Below the pieces are notes generated by a model. It was given only the letters and a program-made list of their open reading frames with translations, ran no database searches and was not told where the DNA came from. Below are positions 8,247 to 17,450 of a stretch of 64,000 nucleotides of DNA, in pieces. How positions within the stretch are numbered: position 1 is the first letter of the stretch; the number at the start of each line of letters is the position of its first letter. Location of the stretch: contig CAMCRP010000007.1 of assembly GCA_945877315.1 (NCBI GenBank), positions 1 to 64,000 of the forward strand. Direction: 5' to 3'. The position numbers and the translations under genes were made by a program. This DNA is from an uncultured Ruminococcus sp. GTDB lineage: Bacteria > Bacillota > Clostridia > Oscillospirales > Ruminococcaceae.

Positions 8247-9652
8247 GTAAAGTCAGTATTACAAAGCGTTGGCTGGTGAACAATCTGGGCGTAAGTGCGG
8301 CGGTGGTGTTTTTCGTTGCTGTGCTGCTTTCCGTGCTTATCAGGGGATATTATTACGGCTCCGCAAAGCAGTATGTGAACGCAAAAATGAACACCCTCAT
8401 CAGTATGCTGCAGGGCTCCTATCAGGACAGTCCCACGGGCTTTGCCGCCGAGGTAAAAAGCATGGTTGAAAGCTTCCCCGACCGAAACAAGGCTGAGCTT
8501 ATGGCTATTGGCTCGGACGGAAAGATAAAGCTCACTTCTTCGGGCTTTGTCCCCGAATATACCCTTGGCTTGCAGGATTACAGGGACGCAGTTGCTTCGG
8601 GAAACACGGGCTTTTATATGGGCAGGTCGGAAAGCGGCGAGGGGATAATGGCGGTCACGGCGATAACTCCCTCCCGATGGGGAGAATTCAGCGCAATACG
8701 CCTTGTTACGTCACTGGACGAGCTGAACAGAACTGTTGCATTCTACGTTATTATAGTGTGGCTGGCGGCGTTTGCCATAATTATGTTTATGCTTTTTTCG
8801 GGACTTTACTTTATTAAGTCCATTGCAATTCCCGTCAGACAGATAGGTCAGACCGCCAGACGTTTCGCAAAGGGAGATTTTTCCGTCCGCATTGCCAAAA
8901 AGAATGATGACGAGATAGGTGAGCTTTGCGACATTATCAACCATATGGCGGAGGAGCTGGCGGCTGCCGATGCTATGAAGAACGAGTTTATTTCCAGCGT
9001 TTCCCACGAGCTGAGAACGCCCCTTACCGCTATTAAGGGCTGGGCGGAAACTTTGGACGGCATGACCGACGACCCCGCCGCAATGTCTAAGGGCATGAAG
9101 GTCATCAGCAGCGAAACGGAGCGTCTTTCGCAGATGGTTGAAGAGCTTCTGGATTTCTCCCGTATACAAAATGGCAGATTTACCCTTGTCAAGGCGACAA
9201 TGGACGTGTTAGCGGAACTGGGGGACGCTGTGCTTATCTATGCCGAAAAAGCCCGAAAAGAGGACATTGAACTTGTCTATGACGAGCCTGAGATGCTGCC
9301 GTTTATTTCGGGAGATAAGAACAGAATTCGTCAGGTGTTCATAAATGTTATCGACAACGCCATAAAATATTCCGACAAGGGCGGCTTGGTTTCCATACAG
9401 GCAGGGGAAACGGACGACGGCTTTGTGGAGATAGATGTTTCCGACACGGGCTGCGGTATCAGTCCCGCCGACCTTCCGAAGATAAAGACAAAATTCTACA
9501 AGGCAAATCACACAAGGCGAGGTTCGGGAATAGGTCTTGCGGTTGCCGACGAGATCATCTCAATGCACGGCGGAACGCTGGACATCATCAGCGAACAGGG
9601 CGTCGGAACCACCGTTATTATCAGGCTGCCTATTGAAAAAAATGAGGGGTAA
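8243..9652 (+). CDS. membrane sensor histidine kinase
   Basis: 469 residues. Two membrane segments (about 14-34 and 166-190) flank a roughly 130-residue extracytoplasmic sensor region; then a HAMP linker (about 190-245), HisKA with His255 in SSVSHELRTP, and HATPase_c with N-box Asn372 (NVIDNAIKYS), G1 box DTGCGIS (401-407) and G2 box GSGIGLAV (427-434). It is the cognate partner of the preceding regulator by ATGA overlap. The layout matches PhoR/ResE/WalK-type kinases, but the short sensor region lacks an obvious PAS domain in the cytoplasm. Signal unknown. Confidence 0.93.
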   Translation: MSKVSITKRWLVNNLGVSAAVVFFVAVLLSVLIRGYYYGSAKQYVNAKMNTLISMLQGSYQDSPTGFAAEVKSMVESFPDRNKAELMAIGSDGKIKLTSSGFVPEYTLGLQDYRDAVASGNTGFYMGRSESGEGIMAVTAITPSRWGEFSAIRLVTSLDELNRTVAFYVIIVWLAAFAIIMFMLFSGLYFIKSIAIPVRQIGQTARRFAKGDFSVRIAKKNDDEIGELCDIINHMAEELAAADAMKNEFISSVSHELRTPLTAIKGWAETLDGMTDDPAAMSKGMKVISSETERLSQMVEELLDFSRIQNGRFTLVKATMDVLAELGDAVLIYAEKARKEDIELVYDEPEMLPFISGDKNRIRQVFINVIDNAIKYSDKGGLVSIQAGETDDGFVEIDVSDTGCGISPADLPKIKTKFYKANHTRRGSGIGLAVADEIISMHGGTLDIISEQGVGTTVIIRLPIEKNEG

Positions 9653-9678
9653 TCCAATCTAAGGAGATATTTCACATA

Positions 9679-10641
9679 ATGAGCAAAGAAAACAAAATCA
9701 GCGAAACACAGCACAAGACCTCCATAGGCGGTCAGGCTCTTACCGAGGGAATTATGATGCGAGGTCCCGGGCTTGCTTCCATGGCATGCCGTCTGCCCGA
9801 CGGTACTATCGACATTGAAACCTGGGAGATAAAGACGGGAAAAAACGCCCCTTGGTATATGAAAGCACCGTTTATCCGAGGCTGCATAAACTTCGGTGTT
9901 TCCCTCGTTGACGGTATCAAATGCAATATGAAGGCAAGCGAAAAACAGATAACCGACGATGACGATGAAGAGCCCACCGCATTTGAGAAATGGCTTACGG
10001 AAAAGCTGGGGGACAAGCTTGTGCCAATCATTATGATAATTGCCACATTTATCGGATTTGCAATTGCTATCTGCCTTTTCAAATTCCTGCCTATGCTGCT
10101 GAGTAATCTGTTAGAGGGCATCGGCGTCGGGCGAGTGGGAATTTCTGCGTCAGAGGGCGTGCTGAAAATTTTGCTGCTGGTGGGATATATGTGGGCTATT
10201 TCCTTTATGCCCGATATTGCTACCACCTTCCGCTATCACGGAGCGGAGCACAAGACCATTGCCTGCTACGAAAAGGGTCTGCCCCTGACCGTGGAAAATA
10301 TCCGTGAACAGACAAGATTTCACCCCCGCTGCGGCACAAGTTTTCTGCTGATAGTTGTGCTCATAAACATTTTCGTGAATATGTTCCTGCCCTACGGAAA
10401 GGCAAACCTGCTGCTTCGTTTCGGCTTGCAGATGCTGCTGCTTGCGCCTATTGCTTCGGTTTCTTATGAAATTATCCGTATTGCCGGACGATATGACAAC
10501 GTTTTTACACGTTTCATTTCCGCTCCGGGACTCTGGCTGCAGCGCATTACCACAAAGGAGCCCAATGACAAGCAGATAGAGGTGGCAATTGCGGCTATGG
10601 AAAAGGTTATCCCCGAAAACAGGGAGGACGACAGATGGTAA
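9679..10641 (+). CDS. YqhQ-like DUF1385 membrane protein
   Basis: 320 residues. Family motifs are clear: IGGQALTEGIMMRGP near the N-terminus, RYHGAEHKTIACYEKG in the middle, and RFHPRCGTSFLL. Several hydrophobic segments (about 110-132, 150-172, 212-232, 240-258) suggest a polytopic membrane protein. In many Firmicutes this gene sits upstream of prmC, as here, with a 7-bp overlap. Biochemical function is not established to my knowledge. It follows the kinase by 26 bp with its own AAGGAGAT ribosome binding site. Confidence 0.88.
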   Translation: MSKENKISETQHKTSIGGQALTEGIMMRGPGLASMACRLPDGTIDIETWEIKTGKNAPWYMKAPFIRGCINFGVSLVDGIKCNMKASEKQITDDDDEEPTAFEKWLTEKLGDKLVPIIMIIATFIGFAIAICLFKFLPMLLSNLLEGIGVGRVGISASEGVLKILLLVGYMWAISFMPDIATTFRYHGAEHKTIACYEKGLPLTVENIREQTRFHPRCGTSFLLIVVLINIFVNMFLPYGKANLLLRFGLQMLLLAPIASVSYEIIRIAGRYDNVFTRFISAPGLWLQRITTKEPNDKQIEVAIAAMEKVIPENREDDRW

Positions 10642-11507
10642 CTGTACAGGAGCTTTACCGCTTTGCAAAGGGCGAGCTTCAAGGCTTGGAGAATTCGTCC
10701 CCCGCATTTGAAGCGGAATGTCTTTGTGAGGATATTTTGCATATTTCGCAGACACAGAGAATGATAAGTCCCGACACCGTTCCCGATGAAAAGGACAGAG
10801 AGCGTTTCCTTGACGCTGTACGCAGGAGGAAGGACGGCTATCCCTTGCAGTACATTCTCGGAAGATGGGAATTCTGCGGTTTCCCCTTTAAGGTGGGGGA
10901 GGGCGTGCTCATACCCCGTCCCGACACGGAAACATTGGTGGAATCCGTTTACAGCCGTATGAAAAACCGCTGTTCAAAGCGCATTGCCGACCTTTGTGCA
11001 GGCAGCGGAGCAATTGCTGTTTCCCTTAAAAAGCTGCTGCCGACTGCACAGGTTTTTGCGGTGGAGCTTTCGGGAGATGCAATGCCCTATCTTACGGAAA
11101 ACTGCCGCATTAACGAGGCTGATGTGAAGATAATCAGGGGAGATGTCTGCGACGGACGTATCTTACAGAATTTCTCCGACCCCGACAGCCCCGGAGATTT
11201 TATCCCGCTGGACTGTATCGTTTCAAATCCCCCATATATCACCGACAGGGATATGAAAACGCTGCAAAAGGAGGTCACCTATGAGCCCGAAATGGCACTC
11301 AAAGGCGGTTCGGACGGTCTTAGCTTTTACAGGATAATAACTCTGCTCTGGAAGGACCTGCTTTCCGATAACGGCATTATGGCGTTTGAATGTGGATACG
11401 ATCAGGCGGACAGCGTTGCCGAGATAATGTCACAGGCGGGATTTTCCAATATTGACACCGTTTGCGACCGTGCGGGAATACGCCGAGTTGTAGTTGGAAT
11501 GATTTAA
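10635..11507 (+). CDS. prmC: peptide chain release factor N5-glutamine methyltransferase
   Basis: Methylates the GGQ glutamine of release factors RF1 and RF2 using S-adenosylmethionine. The 290-residue protein has an N-terminal helical release-factor-binding region (about 1-95), a SAM-binding loop DLCAGSGAIAVS (119-130), and the catalytic NPPY motif at 198-201. ATG 10635 overlaps the end of the yqhQ-like gene by 7 bp, implying coupled translation. Usual family length. Confidence 0.93.
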   Translation: MVTVQELYRFAKGELQGLENSSPAFEAECLCEDILHISQTQRMISPDTVPDEKDRERFLDAVRRRKDGYPLQYILGRWEFCGFPFKVGEGVLIPRPDTETLVESVYSRMKNRCSKRIADLCAGSGAIAVSLKKLLPTAQVFAVELSGDAMPYLTENCRINEADVKIIRGDVCDGRILQNFSDPDSPGDFIPLDCIVSNPPYITDRDMKTLQKEVTYEPEMALKGGSDGLSFYRIITLLWKDLLSDNGIMAFECGYDQADSVAEIMSQAGFSNIDTVCDRAGIRRVVVGMI

Positions 11508-11527
11508 CTTGAAAGGATAGATAAAAA

Positions 11528-12730
11528 ATGGCACTTGACAAGAAGAAAAATGATAAAAAGGTTCCCGTTGTGGAGATACCCAAAACTGCCGAGGAAAAGC
11601 AGAAGGCTCTGGAGCTTGCCATTGCCCGTATCGACAAGGCTTACGGCAAGGGTACGGTCATGAAGCTGGGACAGGCCCCTACCTATGAGGTGGACTGCAT
11701 TCCCACAGGCTCAATGACCCTTGACCTGGCTCTCGGTATCGGCGGTGTTCCCAGAGGACGTATCGTTGAGATATACGGTCCCGAAAGCTCGGGTAAGACT
11801 ACTGTTGCGCTCCATGTTGCGGCAGAAGCTCAGAAGCTGGGCGGAAATGTTGCATTCATCGATGTTGAGCACGCTCTTGACCCTGTTTATGCAAAGGCTC
11901 TCGGCGTAAATATCGACGAGCTGCTTGTTTCTCAGCCCGACAGCGGCGAACAGGCTCTGGAAATCGCAGAAGCACTGGTTCGCTCGGGTGCTATCGACTG
12001 CCTTATCCTTGACTCGGTTGCTGCAATGGTAACAAAGTCCGAGATAGACGGCGAAATGGGTGATAACCACGTTGGTCTGCTGGCACGTCTTATGTCCCAG
12101 GCAATGAGAAAGCTTACCTCAGTTATTTCCAAGTCAAACTGCGTTGCCATCTTTATCAATCAGGTAAGAGAAAAGATAGGCGTTATGTACGGAAATCCCG
12201 AAACTACTCCCGGCGGACGTGCGCTGAAATTTTACAGCTCCGTGCGTATCGAGGTAAGAAAGGGAGAGGCTCTTAAAAACGGCAGCGATATTTACGGTGC
12301 CCGCACAAAGTGTAAGGTCGTAAAAAACAAGGTCGCTCCGCCCTTCAAGGAGTGCGAATTTGACATGATCTTCGGAAAGGGTATCTCAAGAACCGGCGAG
12401 GTGCTGGATATTGCCGTAGATCTGGATATAATAAAGAAAAGCGGTGCATGGTTTAGCTACAATGACGCCAAGATAGGTCAGGGACGGGACAATGCCAAGA
12501 AGTTCCTTGCGGATAATCCCGAGGTCATGAAGGAAGTTGAGGAAAAGATCAAGGCAAATTCCGACAAGCTTTCCTTTGCGGTAACACCCTCCAAGGAAGA
12601 GGAGGAATCCGCTCCCGAAGCGTTCAAGACCGAGGCTTCAAAGCCTGCCGCAGCTCCCGTTGACGATATAAACATCGACATTGACGCTGAGGACGATTTC
12701 GAGGAATTTACCCCCGTTGAAACAGACTGA
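11528..12730 (+). CDS. recA: RecA recombinase
   Basis: DNA strand-exchange ATPase and SOS co-protease. Walker [10 protein letters not shown] at 84-92, Walker B LILDSV around 159-164, and the L2 loop region NPETTPGG are intact. The 400-residue length is longer than typical (about 350) because of an acidic, Ser/Ala-rich C-terminal tail (about 345-400). The ATG is preceded by GAAAGGATAG. Only 20 bp separates it from prmC, and I see no LexA-type box in the spacer, so it may be expressed as part of the yqhQ-prmC operon or from a promoter inside prmC. Confidence 0.97.
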   Translation: MALDKKKNDKKVPVVEIPKTAEEKQKALELAIARIDKAYGKGTVMKLGQAPTYEVDCIPTGSMTLDLALGIGGVPRGRIVEIYGPESSGKTTVALHVAAEAQKLGGNVAFIDVEHALDPVYAKALGVNIDELLVSQPDSGEQALEIAEALVRSGAIDCLILDSVAAMVTKSEIDGEMGDNHVGLLARLMSQAMRKLTSVISKSNCVAIFINQVREKIGVMYGNPETTPGGRALKFYSSVRIEVRKGEALKNGSDIYGARTKCKVVKNKVAPPFKECEFDMIFGKGISRTGEVLDIAVDLDIIKKSGAWFSYNDAKIGQGRDNAKKFLADNPEVMKEVEEKIKANSDKLSFAVTPSKEEEESAPEAFKTEASKPAAAPVDDINIDIDAEDDFEEFTPVETD

Positions 12731-13359
12731 TGGATATGACAATAGAAAGCTGCTGTGTCTATAAGGGTACCACATGGGAGGTATGCTTTACTGAGGGCGG
12801 CAGGATTTACCTTTCCGCCGAGATAGTCAGCGCAAACGGTCTGAAGGACGGTCTGGTGCTTACCCGCAGACAGGTCGCCTATCTCATGTATCAGCAGCAG
12901 TACCGAAAGGCGAGGGAACGTGCGCTGTACATTATCGAGGCGGGGGACATCAGCTATAAATGTCTTTACGAAAAGCTTGAAAAAAATTACAGCAAAAAGG
13001 TCAGCACGGACGTTTGCAATAAAATGGTCGAGCTGGGGTTGGTAGACGACAGAAAATACGGCGAAAAGCTTGCCGAAAGGTACTTTGAAATCAAGCTGTT
13101 CGGTTATTATCGGGCAAAGCAGGAAATGCGAAAAAAAGGCGTTCCCGATGATATTATCGAGGAGCTTTGCGAGGAATACGCAGATACTTCGGTTGAGCGC
13201 ATCGAGCGGCTTATCAAGGAAAAATATGCACGTTTTCTGGGAGATGAAAGCGGTCGCAGAAAAGCCGTTGCCGCTATCACCCGAATGGGACATTCCTATT
13301 CCGACATAAAAATTGCTATGAAGGCGTATCTTGATGAAAGCGAGGAATTTGAAGAATGA
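12730..13359 (+). CDS. recX: RecX-family regulator of RecA
   Basis: RecX binds RecA filaments and inhibits their activity. The 209-residue protein shows the tandem three-helix repeats of the family (e.g. ARERALYIIEAGDIS, MVELGLVDDRKYGEKLAERY, AKQEMRKKGVPDDIIEEL). Its ATG shares one base with the recA stop (TGATG), so translation is coupled and expression tied to recA. Confidence 0.9.
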   Translation: MDMTIESCCVYKGTTWEVCFTEGGRIYLSAEIVSANGLKDGLVLTRRQVAYLMYQQQYRKARERALYIIEAGDISYKCLYEKLEKNYSKKVSTDVCNKMVELGLVDDRKYGEKLAERYFEIKLFGYYRAKQEMRKKGVPDDIIEELCEEYADTSVERIERLIKEKYARFLGDESGRRKAVAAITRMGHSYSDIKIAMKAYLDESEEFEE

Positions 13360-13481
13360 AAAGCTGTACAAAGGCGATTCTTGCTGTGCTGTGCATAATG
13401 GGCGCAGCGGTCACAGTCAAAACTATTCTTGAAATAATCGACAACGGCAGAAAGATTTACTACGAGGTAAAGGGCGACTAA
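13356..13481 (+). CDS. 41-residue single-pass membrane protein coupled to recX
   Basis: ATG 13356 overlaps the recX stop (ATGA) and the frame runs to TAA at 13479-13481. The product starts MKSCTKAILAVLCIMGAAV, with a hydrophobic segment at about residues 7-22 and a charged C-terminal tail ending YYEVKGD. The hydrophobic pattern and the start/stop overlap support it as real. No family recognised. It could also be a signal-anchored peptide. Confidence 0.6.
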   Translation: MKSCTKAILAVLCIMGAAVTVKTILEIIDNGRKIYYEVKGD

Positions 13482-13508
13482 AATTCCCTTGCCGTTAGGA
13501 GAATCAAC

Positions 13509-14912
13509 GTGAATAAATACAGAACTCTTGCGGGAAACACGCTTATTTTCGCTATCGGTTCCTTCGGGGCGAAGCTGTTGAGTTTCCTGCTGGTATCGCT
13601 TTACACCGGCTGCCTTACCGAGGCAGAATACGGAATTCAGAATATTATCTATGACACGGGAAATATCCTTGTGCCAATTGTGGGGCTTGCAATGTCCGAG
13701 GCGGTGATCAGATACGGTATCGACAAAAAGTACGATAACCGAAAGGTCTACACCATCGCCCTGTGTATGCTGGCACTGGGAATGACGGTGTTTGCCGTGT
13801 TTACGCCTGCGCTGGGGCTGGTGAGCAAGCTGCGGGGGTACTGCTTTTTGCTGTATGCCTTTGTGTACTGCTCATGCTTTCGTCAGGTGGCTTCGCAGTT
13901 TGTCAGGTCGCTGGGATATGTGAAGCTGTTTGCCGCAGACGGAATAATCTCAACGCTCACTATCGTTATTTTCAATGTCATATTTATGGTCTGGCTGAAA
14001 ATGGGCGTTTCGGGCTATATGCTGTCGGTAATTCTGTCGGATGCTTTGTCCTTCCTTCTGCTGACGGCAATAGCAAAGCTTCATAAATATATGGACCTGA
14101 AATATCTGGACAAAAGGCTTATGAAGGATATGCTGAGATATTCCGTGCCTATGATACCCGCCCTCATAATGTGGTGGATAATCTCCTCGTCGGACAGATA
14201 TGTCCTTGCCTATATGGTGGACGACAGCGCAACAGGCGTTTATTCTCTGGCAAACCGTATACCTACGCTTATAATGCTGGTTTCCACAATGTTCTATCAG
14301 GCATGGCAGATGTCGGCTATCTCCGAAAATGAGGATAAACAGGTCAGCGGATTTTATGCTTCGGTTTTCTCGGCGTACAGCTCCATAATGTTCATCGGTT
14401 CGGCGGGCGTGACACTGTTTGGCAAGCTTATACTTACGCTGCTAACCATGTTCAGCGAAAATGCTGACGGGTATATGGAGGCATTCCACTATTCGCCCAT
14501 ACTTATCGCTTCGGTGCTGTTCCAGTGCTTCTGTCAGTTCCTGTCAACTATCTATTCGGCGAGAAAAAAGACGGTGAACTCCTTCTGGACAAGCTTTGCC
14601 GCAGCTGCCCTGAACATAGTGCTGAACTTCCTGCTTATCCCGAAATACGGCATTTACGGTGCCGCCGCAGCCACACTTGCCAGCTATTTTGTCTGCTTTG
14701 TCATCAGAATGTTTGACGCAAGACGGTATATCCGCTTTAAATTCAGCGTTGCACGGTTCGTTATAAACACAGTTATTCTTTCGGCAATGATGGTCATTGC
14801 ATCTGTCGAACCGACGCTTTGTTACCTGTGGCTGAGTCTGCTGTTTATCCTGATTACTCTGCTGAATTTCAAGGCAATTCTTAGGACTTTGAAGAAAATA
14901 TTGGAAAAATAA
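13509..14912 (+). CDS. polysaccharide flippase, MATE/PST superfamily (Wzx-like)
   Basis: 467 residues with 12-14 hydrophobic segments and the typical N-terminus (NTLIFAIGSFGAKLLSFLL) of oligosaccharide/polysaccharide export flippases. These move lipid-linked sugars across the cytoplasmic membrane. The GTG at 13509 has TAGGAG 9 bp upstream. No glycosyltransferase cluster is next to it, so the substrate cannot be inferred. A strong terminator follows. Confidence 0.85.
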   Translation: MNKYRTLAGNTLIFAIGSFGAKLLSFLLVSLYTGCLTEAEYGIQNIIYDTGNILVPIVGLAMSEAVIRYGIDKKYDNRKVYTIALCMLALGMTVFAVFTPALGLVSKLRGYCFLLYAFVYCSCFRQVASQFVRSLGYVKLFAADGIISTLTIVIFNVIFMVWLKMGVSGYMLSVILSDALSFLLLTAIAKLHKYMDLKYLDKRLMKDMLRYSVPMIPALIMWWIISSSDRYVLAYMVDDSATGVYSLANRIPTLIMLVSTMFYQAWQMSAISENEDKQVSGFYASVFSAYSSIMFIGSAGVTLFGKLILTLLTMFSENADGYMEAFHYSPILIASVLFQCFCQFLSTIYSARKKTVNSFWTSFAAAALNIVLNFLLIPKYGIYGAAAATLASYFVCFVIRMFDARRYIRFKFSVARFVINTVILSAMMVIASVEPTLCYLWLSLLFILITLLNFKAILRTLKKILEK

Positions 14913-14915
14913 ACG

Positions 14916-14947
14916 ATATATCTCCCTTGATTTCGAGGGAGATATAT
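14916..14947 (+). terminator. strong hairpin after the flippase gene
   Basis: Perfect 12-bp arms, ATATATCTCCCT (14916-14927) and AGGGAGATATAT (14936-14947), 8-nt loop. The T-run after it is short (TTGGTT). Confidence 0.75.
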
Positions 14948-14967
14948 TTGGTTAATGTGGGAGTTTT

Positions 14968-16131
14968 ATGGGACATATAGATAAAAGAACAAGAAATGCC
15001 GCTGCCTTCTGGTGCACGGTCATGATGATCGCTCTGGGAGCAAGCGACGCTCTCAGAGGCGTTTTTCTGCCCGTTTTCAAGGGGACCTTCGGGCTGTCGC
15101 AGACGGAGGCCTCTGTCATTATAATGGTCAGCTATATCGGAAATATGGTTTTCCTCTTTCTCGGCGGATATATTTCCGACAGAGTGGACAGGCGGAAATT
15201 CATTATCTCCGTGACGCTGATGTGGATGGCTGCGCTGTGCGTTTACATTTTCACGGAGAACTACATTCTGATAGTCTGTGCCATGCTGTTCAGTATGGGC
15301 GCTTCCACTATGCTGTCCACCACCGTGAACGTTATAACGCCCATTGCCTTTATGTCACCTGCACTGATGATAAACATCTTCAATTTCATTCAGGGAATAG
15401 GTATTGTGGGTGCGCAGAAAATCGGCGGGCAGTTTACCGACAGCATCGTTTACTGGCATAGGGCGAACGCCATTCTGCTGGTAATGGGGCTTGCGGGTTC
15501 GGCTGCACTTGTGTTTATGAAGCTGCCGAAGCCGTCTGCCGAAAGATCCTCAAGCGGGTATGGGATGATAGTGAAAAATCCCGCCTGTTTTCGGCTTATT
15601 CTGCTGTTCGGCACATACTGCGTTGCGGAGCACGGTCTGCAAAATTGGCTGACCACCTACGGCAGCGAGCAGCTGGGCTACACCGTTTCGCAGTCGGCGG
15701 ATTTTCTGTCATATTTCTTTTTGGGGATAACCGTGGGACGGCTTGTTTTTGCGCCCATAGCTGCGAAAATAGGGGCGAGGAAAACGCTTCTCGTATTCTC
15801 ACTTGCGGCGGGAGCGGCGTACATAATCGGCGTGCTTGCGGGCAGAAGCGGAATTTTCCTCCTTTGTCTGTCGGGACTTGGATTTTCTGTGCTATGGCCT
15901 ACCATGGTGCTGCTTATATCAAAGTGCTATCCCCCCGAACAGGCGGGAACGGCAACGGGGCTTGTTATCGGGTCGGCGACGCTGTTTGACATTGCCTTTA
16001 ATGCGCTTTTCGGCAGATTTACGGAATCGGTCGGTCTGGCAAACAGCATACTTATCCTGCCTGCGGCAATGCTTATTTACTGTATCGTTTATCTGGAACT
16101 GCACAAATATCTCAAAAAGGTCGGGGAATAA
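14968..16131 (+). CDS. major facilitator superfamily transporter
   Basis: 387 residues with about 12 membrane segments. The inter-helix 2-3 motif A is present as GGYISDRVDRRKF. The second half contains the repeat SDFLSYFFLGITVGRLVF...GARKTLL. The protein resembles sugar or nucleoside/fucose-type MFS permeases, but the substrate is not clear. GTGGGAG precedes ATG 14968. Confidence 0.82.
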   Translation: MGHIDKRTRNAAAFWCTVMMIALGASDALRGVFLPVFKGTFGLSQTEASVIIMVSYIGNMVFLFLGGYISDRVDRRKFIISVTLMWMAALCVYIFTENYILIVCAMLFSMGASTMLSTTVNVITPIAFMSPALMINIFNFIQGIGIVGAQKIGGQFTDSIVYWHRANAILLVMGLAGSAALVFMKLPKPSAERSSSGYGMIVKNPACFRLILLFGTYCVAEHGLQNWLTTYGSEQLGYTVSQSADFLSYFFLGITVGRLVFAPIAAKIGARKTLLVFSLAAGAAYIIGVLAGRSGIFLLCLSGLGFSVLWPTMVLLISKCYPPEQAGTATGLVIGSATLFDIAFNALFGRFTESVGLANSILILPAAMLIYCIVYLELHKYLKKVGE

Positions 16132-16226
16132 TGTGGGATTTTTATTGGACAGTTGACATTTCGGCATAATCCTCAAAATGTGGAAATATATATAATAGCA
16201 TAATATCACATACGGAGGAAATGTCA

Positions 16227-16508
16227 ATGGCTGAGCAGAAAACCGACAAGACACCGCAGAATATCATTATGGAAAACCGCAAACGGCTTCAGATAACAGG
16301 CGTTACCGATGTTGACAGGTTCGACGAGGGCAGCGTTATCCTTTACACCACGCTGGGCGAGCTGGCAGTCTACGGAAAGGAGCTTCGGGTGGAAACCGTG
16401 TCCGCCGAAACGGGTGAATTGACCGTTGAAGGGGAGATAAGCTCTCTTGTTTACGGGGACAGCTCCCGCAGGTCGCCTATTACACTGATGGGAAGGCTTT
16501 TCAGGTAA
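16227..16508 (+). CDS. yabP: sporulation protein YabP
   Basis: 93 residues matching the YabP family: ENRKRLQITGVTDVDRFDEGSVILYTTLGELAVYGKEL. In Bacillus it is made in the mother cell and is needed for normal cortex formation. Two ATGs are possible; GGAGG at 16214-16218 is only 2 bp before ATG 16221 but 8 bp before ATG 16227, so I use the latter. It is followed 5 bp later by yabQ. Confidence 0.88.
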   Translation: MAEQKTDKTPQNIIMENRKRLQITGVTDVDRFDEGSVILYTTLGELAVYGKELRVETVSAETGELTVEGEISSLVYGDSSRRSPITLMGRLFR

Positions 16509-16513
16509 CGTCT

Positions 16514-16927
16514 ATGCCGCTGGAAACGTTCTTTACCGTCAGCGAGCAGGTGCGGTTTTTCCTGCTTTCGGTGGTGCTGGGGGCGGTCATGGGGGTGTGG
16601 TACGACCTGTTTCGCACTATTCGCATACTTGTCCCGTCAGCGAGAAAACCACTGCCGACTGCCGTTTGCGATGTAATATTTTGGATCAGCTGCTGTCTGG
16701 CATTGTTTTTGTTCTCCTACAATGTGTCGGGGGCGGTGCTGCGGGGGTTTATGGTCATTGGGAGTATGTGCGGATTTGTGCTGTATCTCATGTCGGTGGG
16801 CAGCATTGTCACGGGATTTTTTCGGTTGATTGCCTCGGGACTTATGAAAATCGGCGCATGGTGTCAAAAAAAGTCGGCGGTTTTTGTGAGAAACGGAAAA
16901 AATACCCGCCTTACGAAAAAAATGTAA
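16514..16927 (+). CDS. yabQ: spore cortex protein YabQ
   Basis: 137-residue membrane protein with an N-terminal SEQVRFFLLSVVLGAVMGVWYDLFR motif that is diagnostic for Spore_YabQ, and about four membrane segments. Required for spore cortex formation in Bacillus. It is adjacent to yabP and upstream of divIC, the same order as in B. subtilis. Confidence 0.9.
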   Translation: MPLETFFTVSEQVRFFLLSVVLGAVMGVWYDLFRTIRILVPSARKPLPTAVCDVIFWISCCLALFLFSYNVSGAVLRGFMVIGSMCGFVLYLMSVGSIVTGFFRLIASGLMKIGAWCQKKSAVFVRNGKNTRLTKKM

Positions 16928-16935
16928 AAAACCTC

Positions 16936-16964
16936 TTGCAAATTTCTTTCATTTTGTGTATAAT
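16936..16964 (+). promoter_or_regulatory. sigma-A promoter candidate for divIC
   Basis: TTGCAA 16936-16941, 17-bp spacer, TATAAT 16959-16964. This lets the vegetative divIC and S1 genes be expressed independently of the sporulation genes yabP/yabQ just upstream. Confidence 0.65.
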
Positions 16965-17029
16965 GAAAATTGGACAGTTTTATCCTTTGGACGTGATTTT
17001 CTGTATCTTGACGATTGGAGGCGATGGCG

Positions 17030-17392
17030 TTGGATGAAGCATACAGACTAAAACAGGACCGTCTGGAAAGACAGCGCCGCCGCAACGAAAGGCATAAACA
17101 GAACAGGCTTAAAGGCGGTCCCGTGTTCCGATTGGTCAAAAAGCTTGCTTTTGTTGCAGCATTTGCTTACACGGCAATTACTGTGGTTTCCGTCCAGGCA
17201 GACAATGCAGATAAGCGGCGTGAGCTGGAGGAGCTGAAGCTAAAGGAGCAGCAGCTTCAAGCGGAAAATGAGGAGTGCGCAAGGCTTCTCGATGACGAAA
17301 ATGAACAGGAGTATTATGAGCGTCTGGCGATCGAAACGCAGGATTATGCCTATCCGTCCGAGCGTCGGTTTATAGATACTTCGAGAAATTAG
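17030..17392 (+). CDS. divIC: septum formation initiator, DivIC/FtsB family
   Basis: Bitopic division protein: a basic cytoplasmic N-terminus (Arg/Lys-rich, about 35 residues), one membrane segment (LAFVAAFAYTAITVVSV), then an extracellular coiled coil (KRRELEELKLKEQQLQAE). It should pair with an FtsL-like protein in the divisome. Start is uncertain: GGAGG at 17017-17021 is 8 bp before TTG 17030 but only 2 bp before ATG 17024. The distal region ETQDYAYPSERRFIDTS resembles the DivIC tail. Position after yabPQ agrees with B. subtilis. Confidence 0.85.
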   Translation: MDEAYRLKQDRLERQRRRNERHKQNRLKGGPVFRLVKKLAFVAAFAYTAITVVSVQADNADKRRELEELKLKEQQLQAENEECARLLDDENEQEYYERLAIETQDYAYPSERRFIDTSRN

Positions 17393-17450
17393 CAATTTAC
17401 CGTCTAATATGGCGGTCAAATAAAAAATATGAGAGGAAAAATATTCTTTT

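Noticed and set aside
12478..13371. 297-codon minus-strand frame across recA-recX
   Set aside because: Overlaps the ends of two core genes with coupled translation; no recognisable domain or start.
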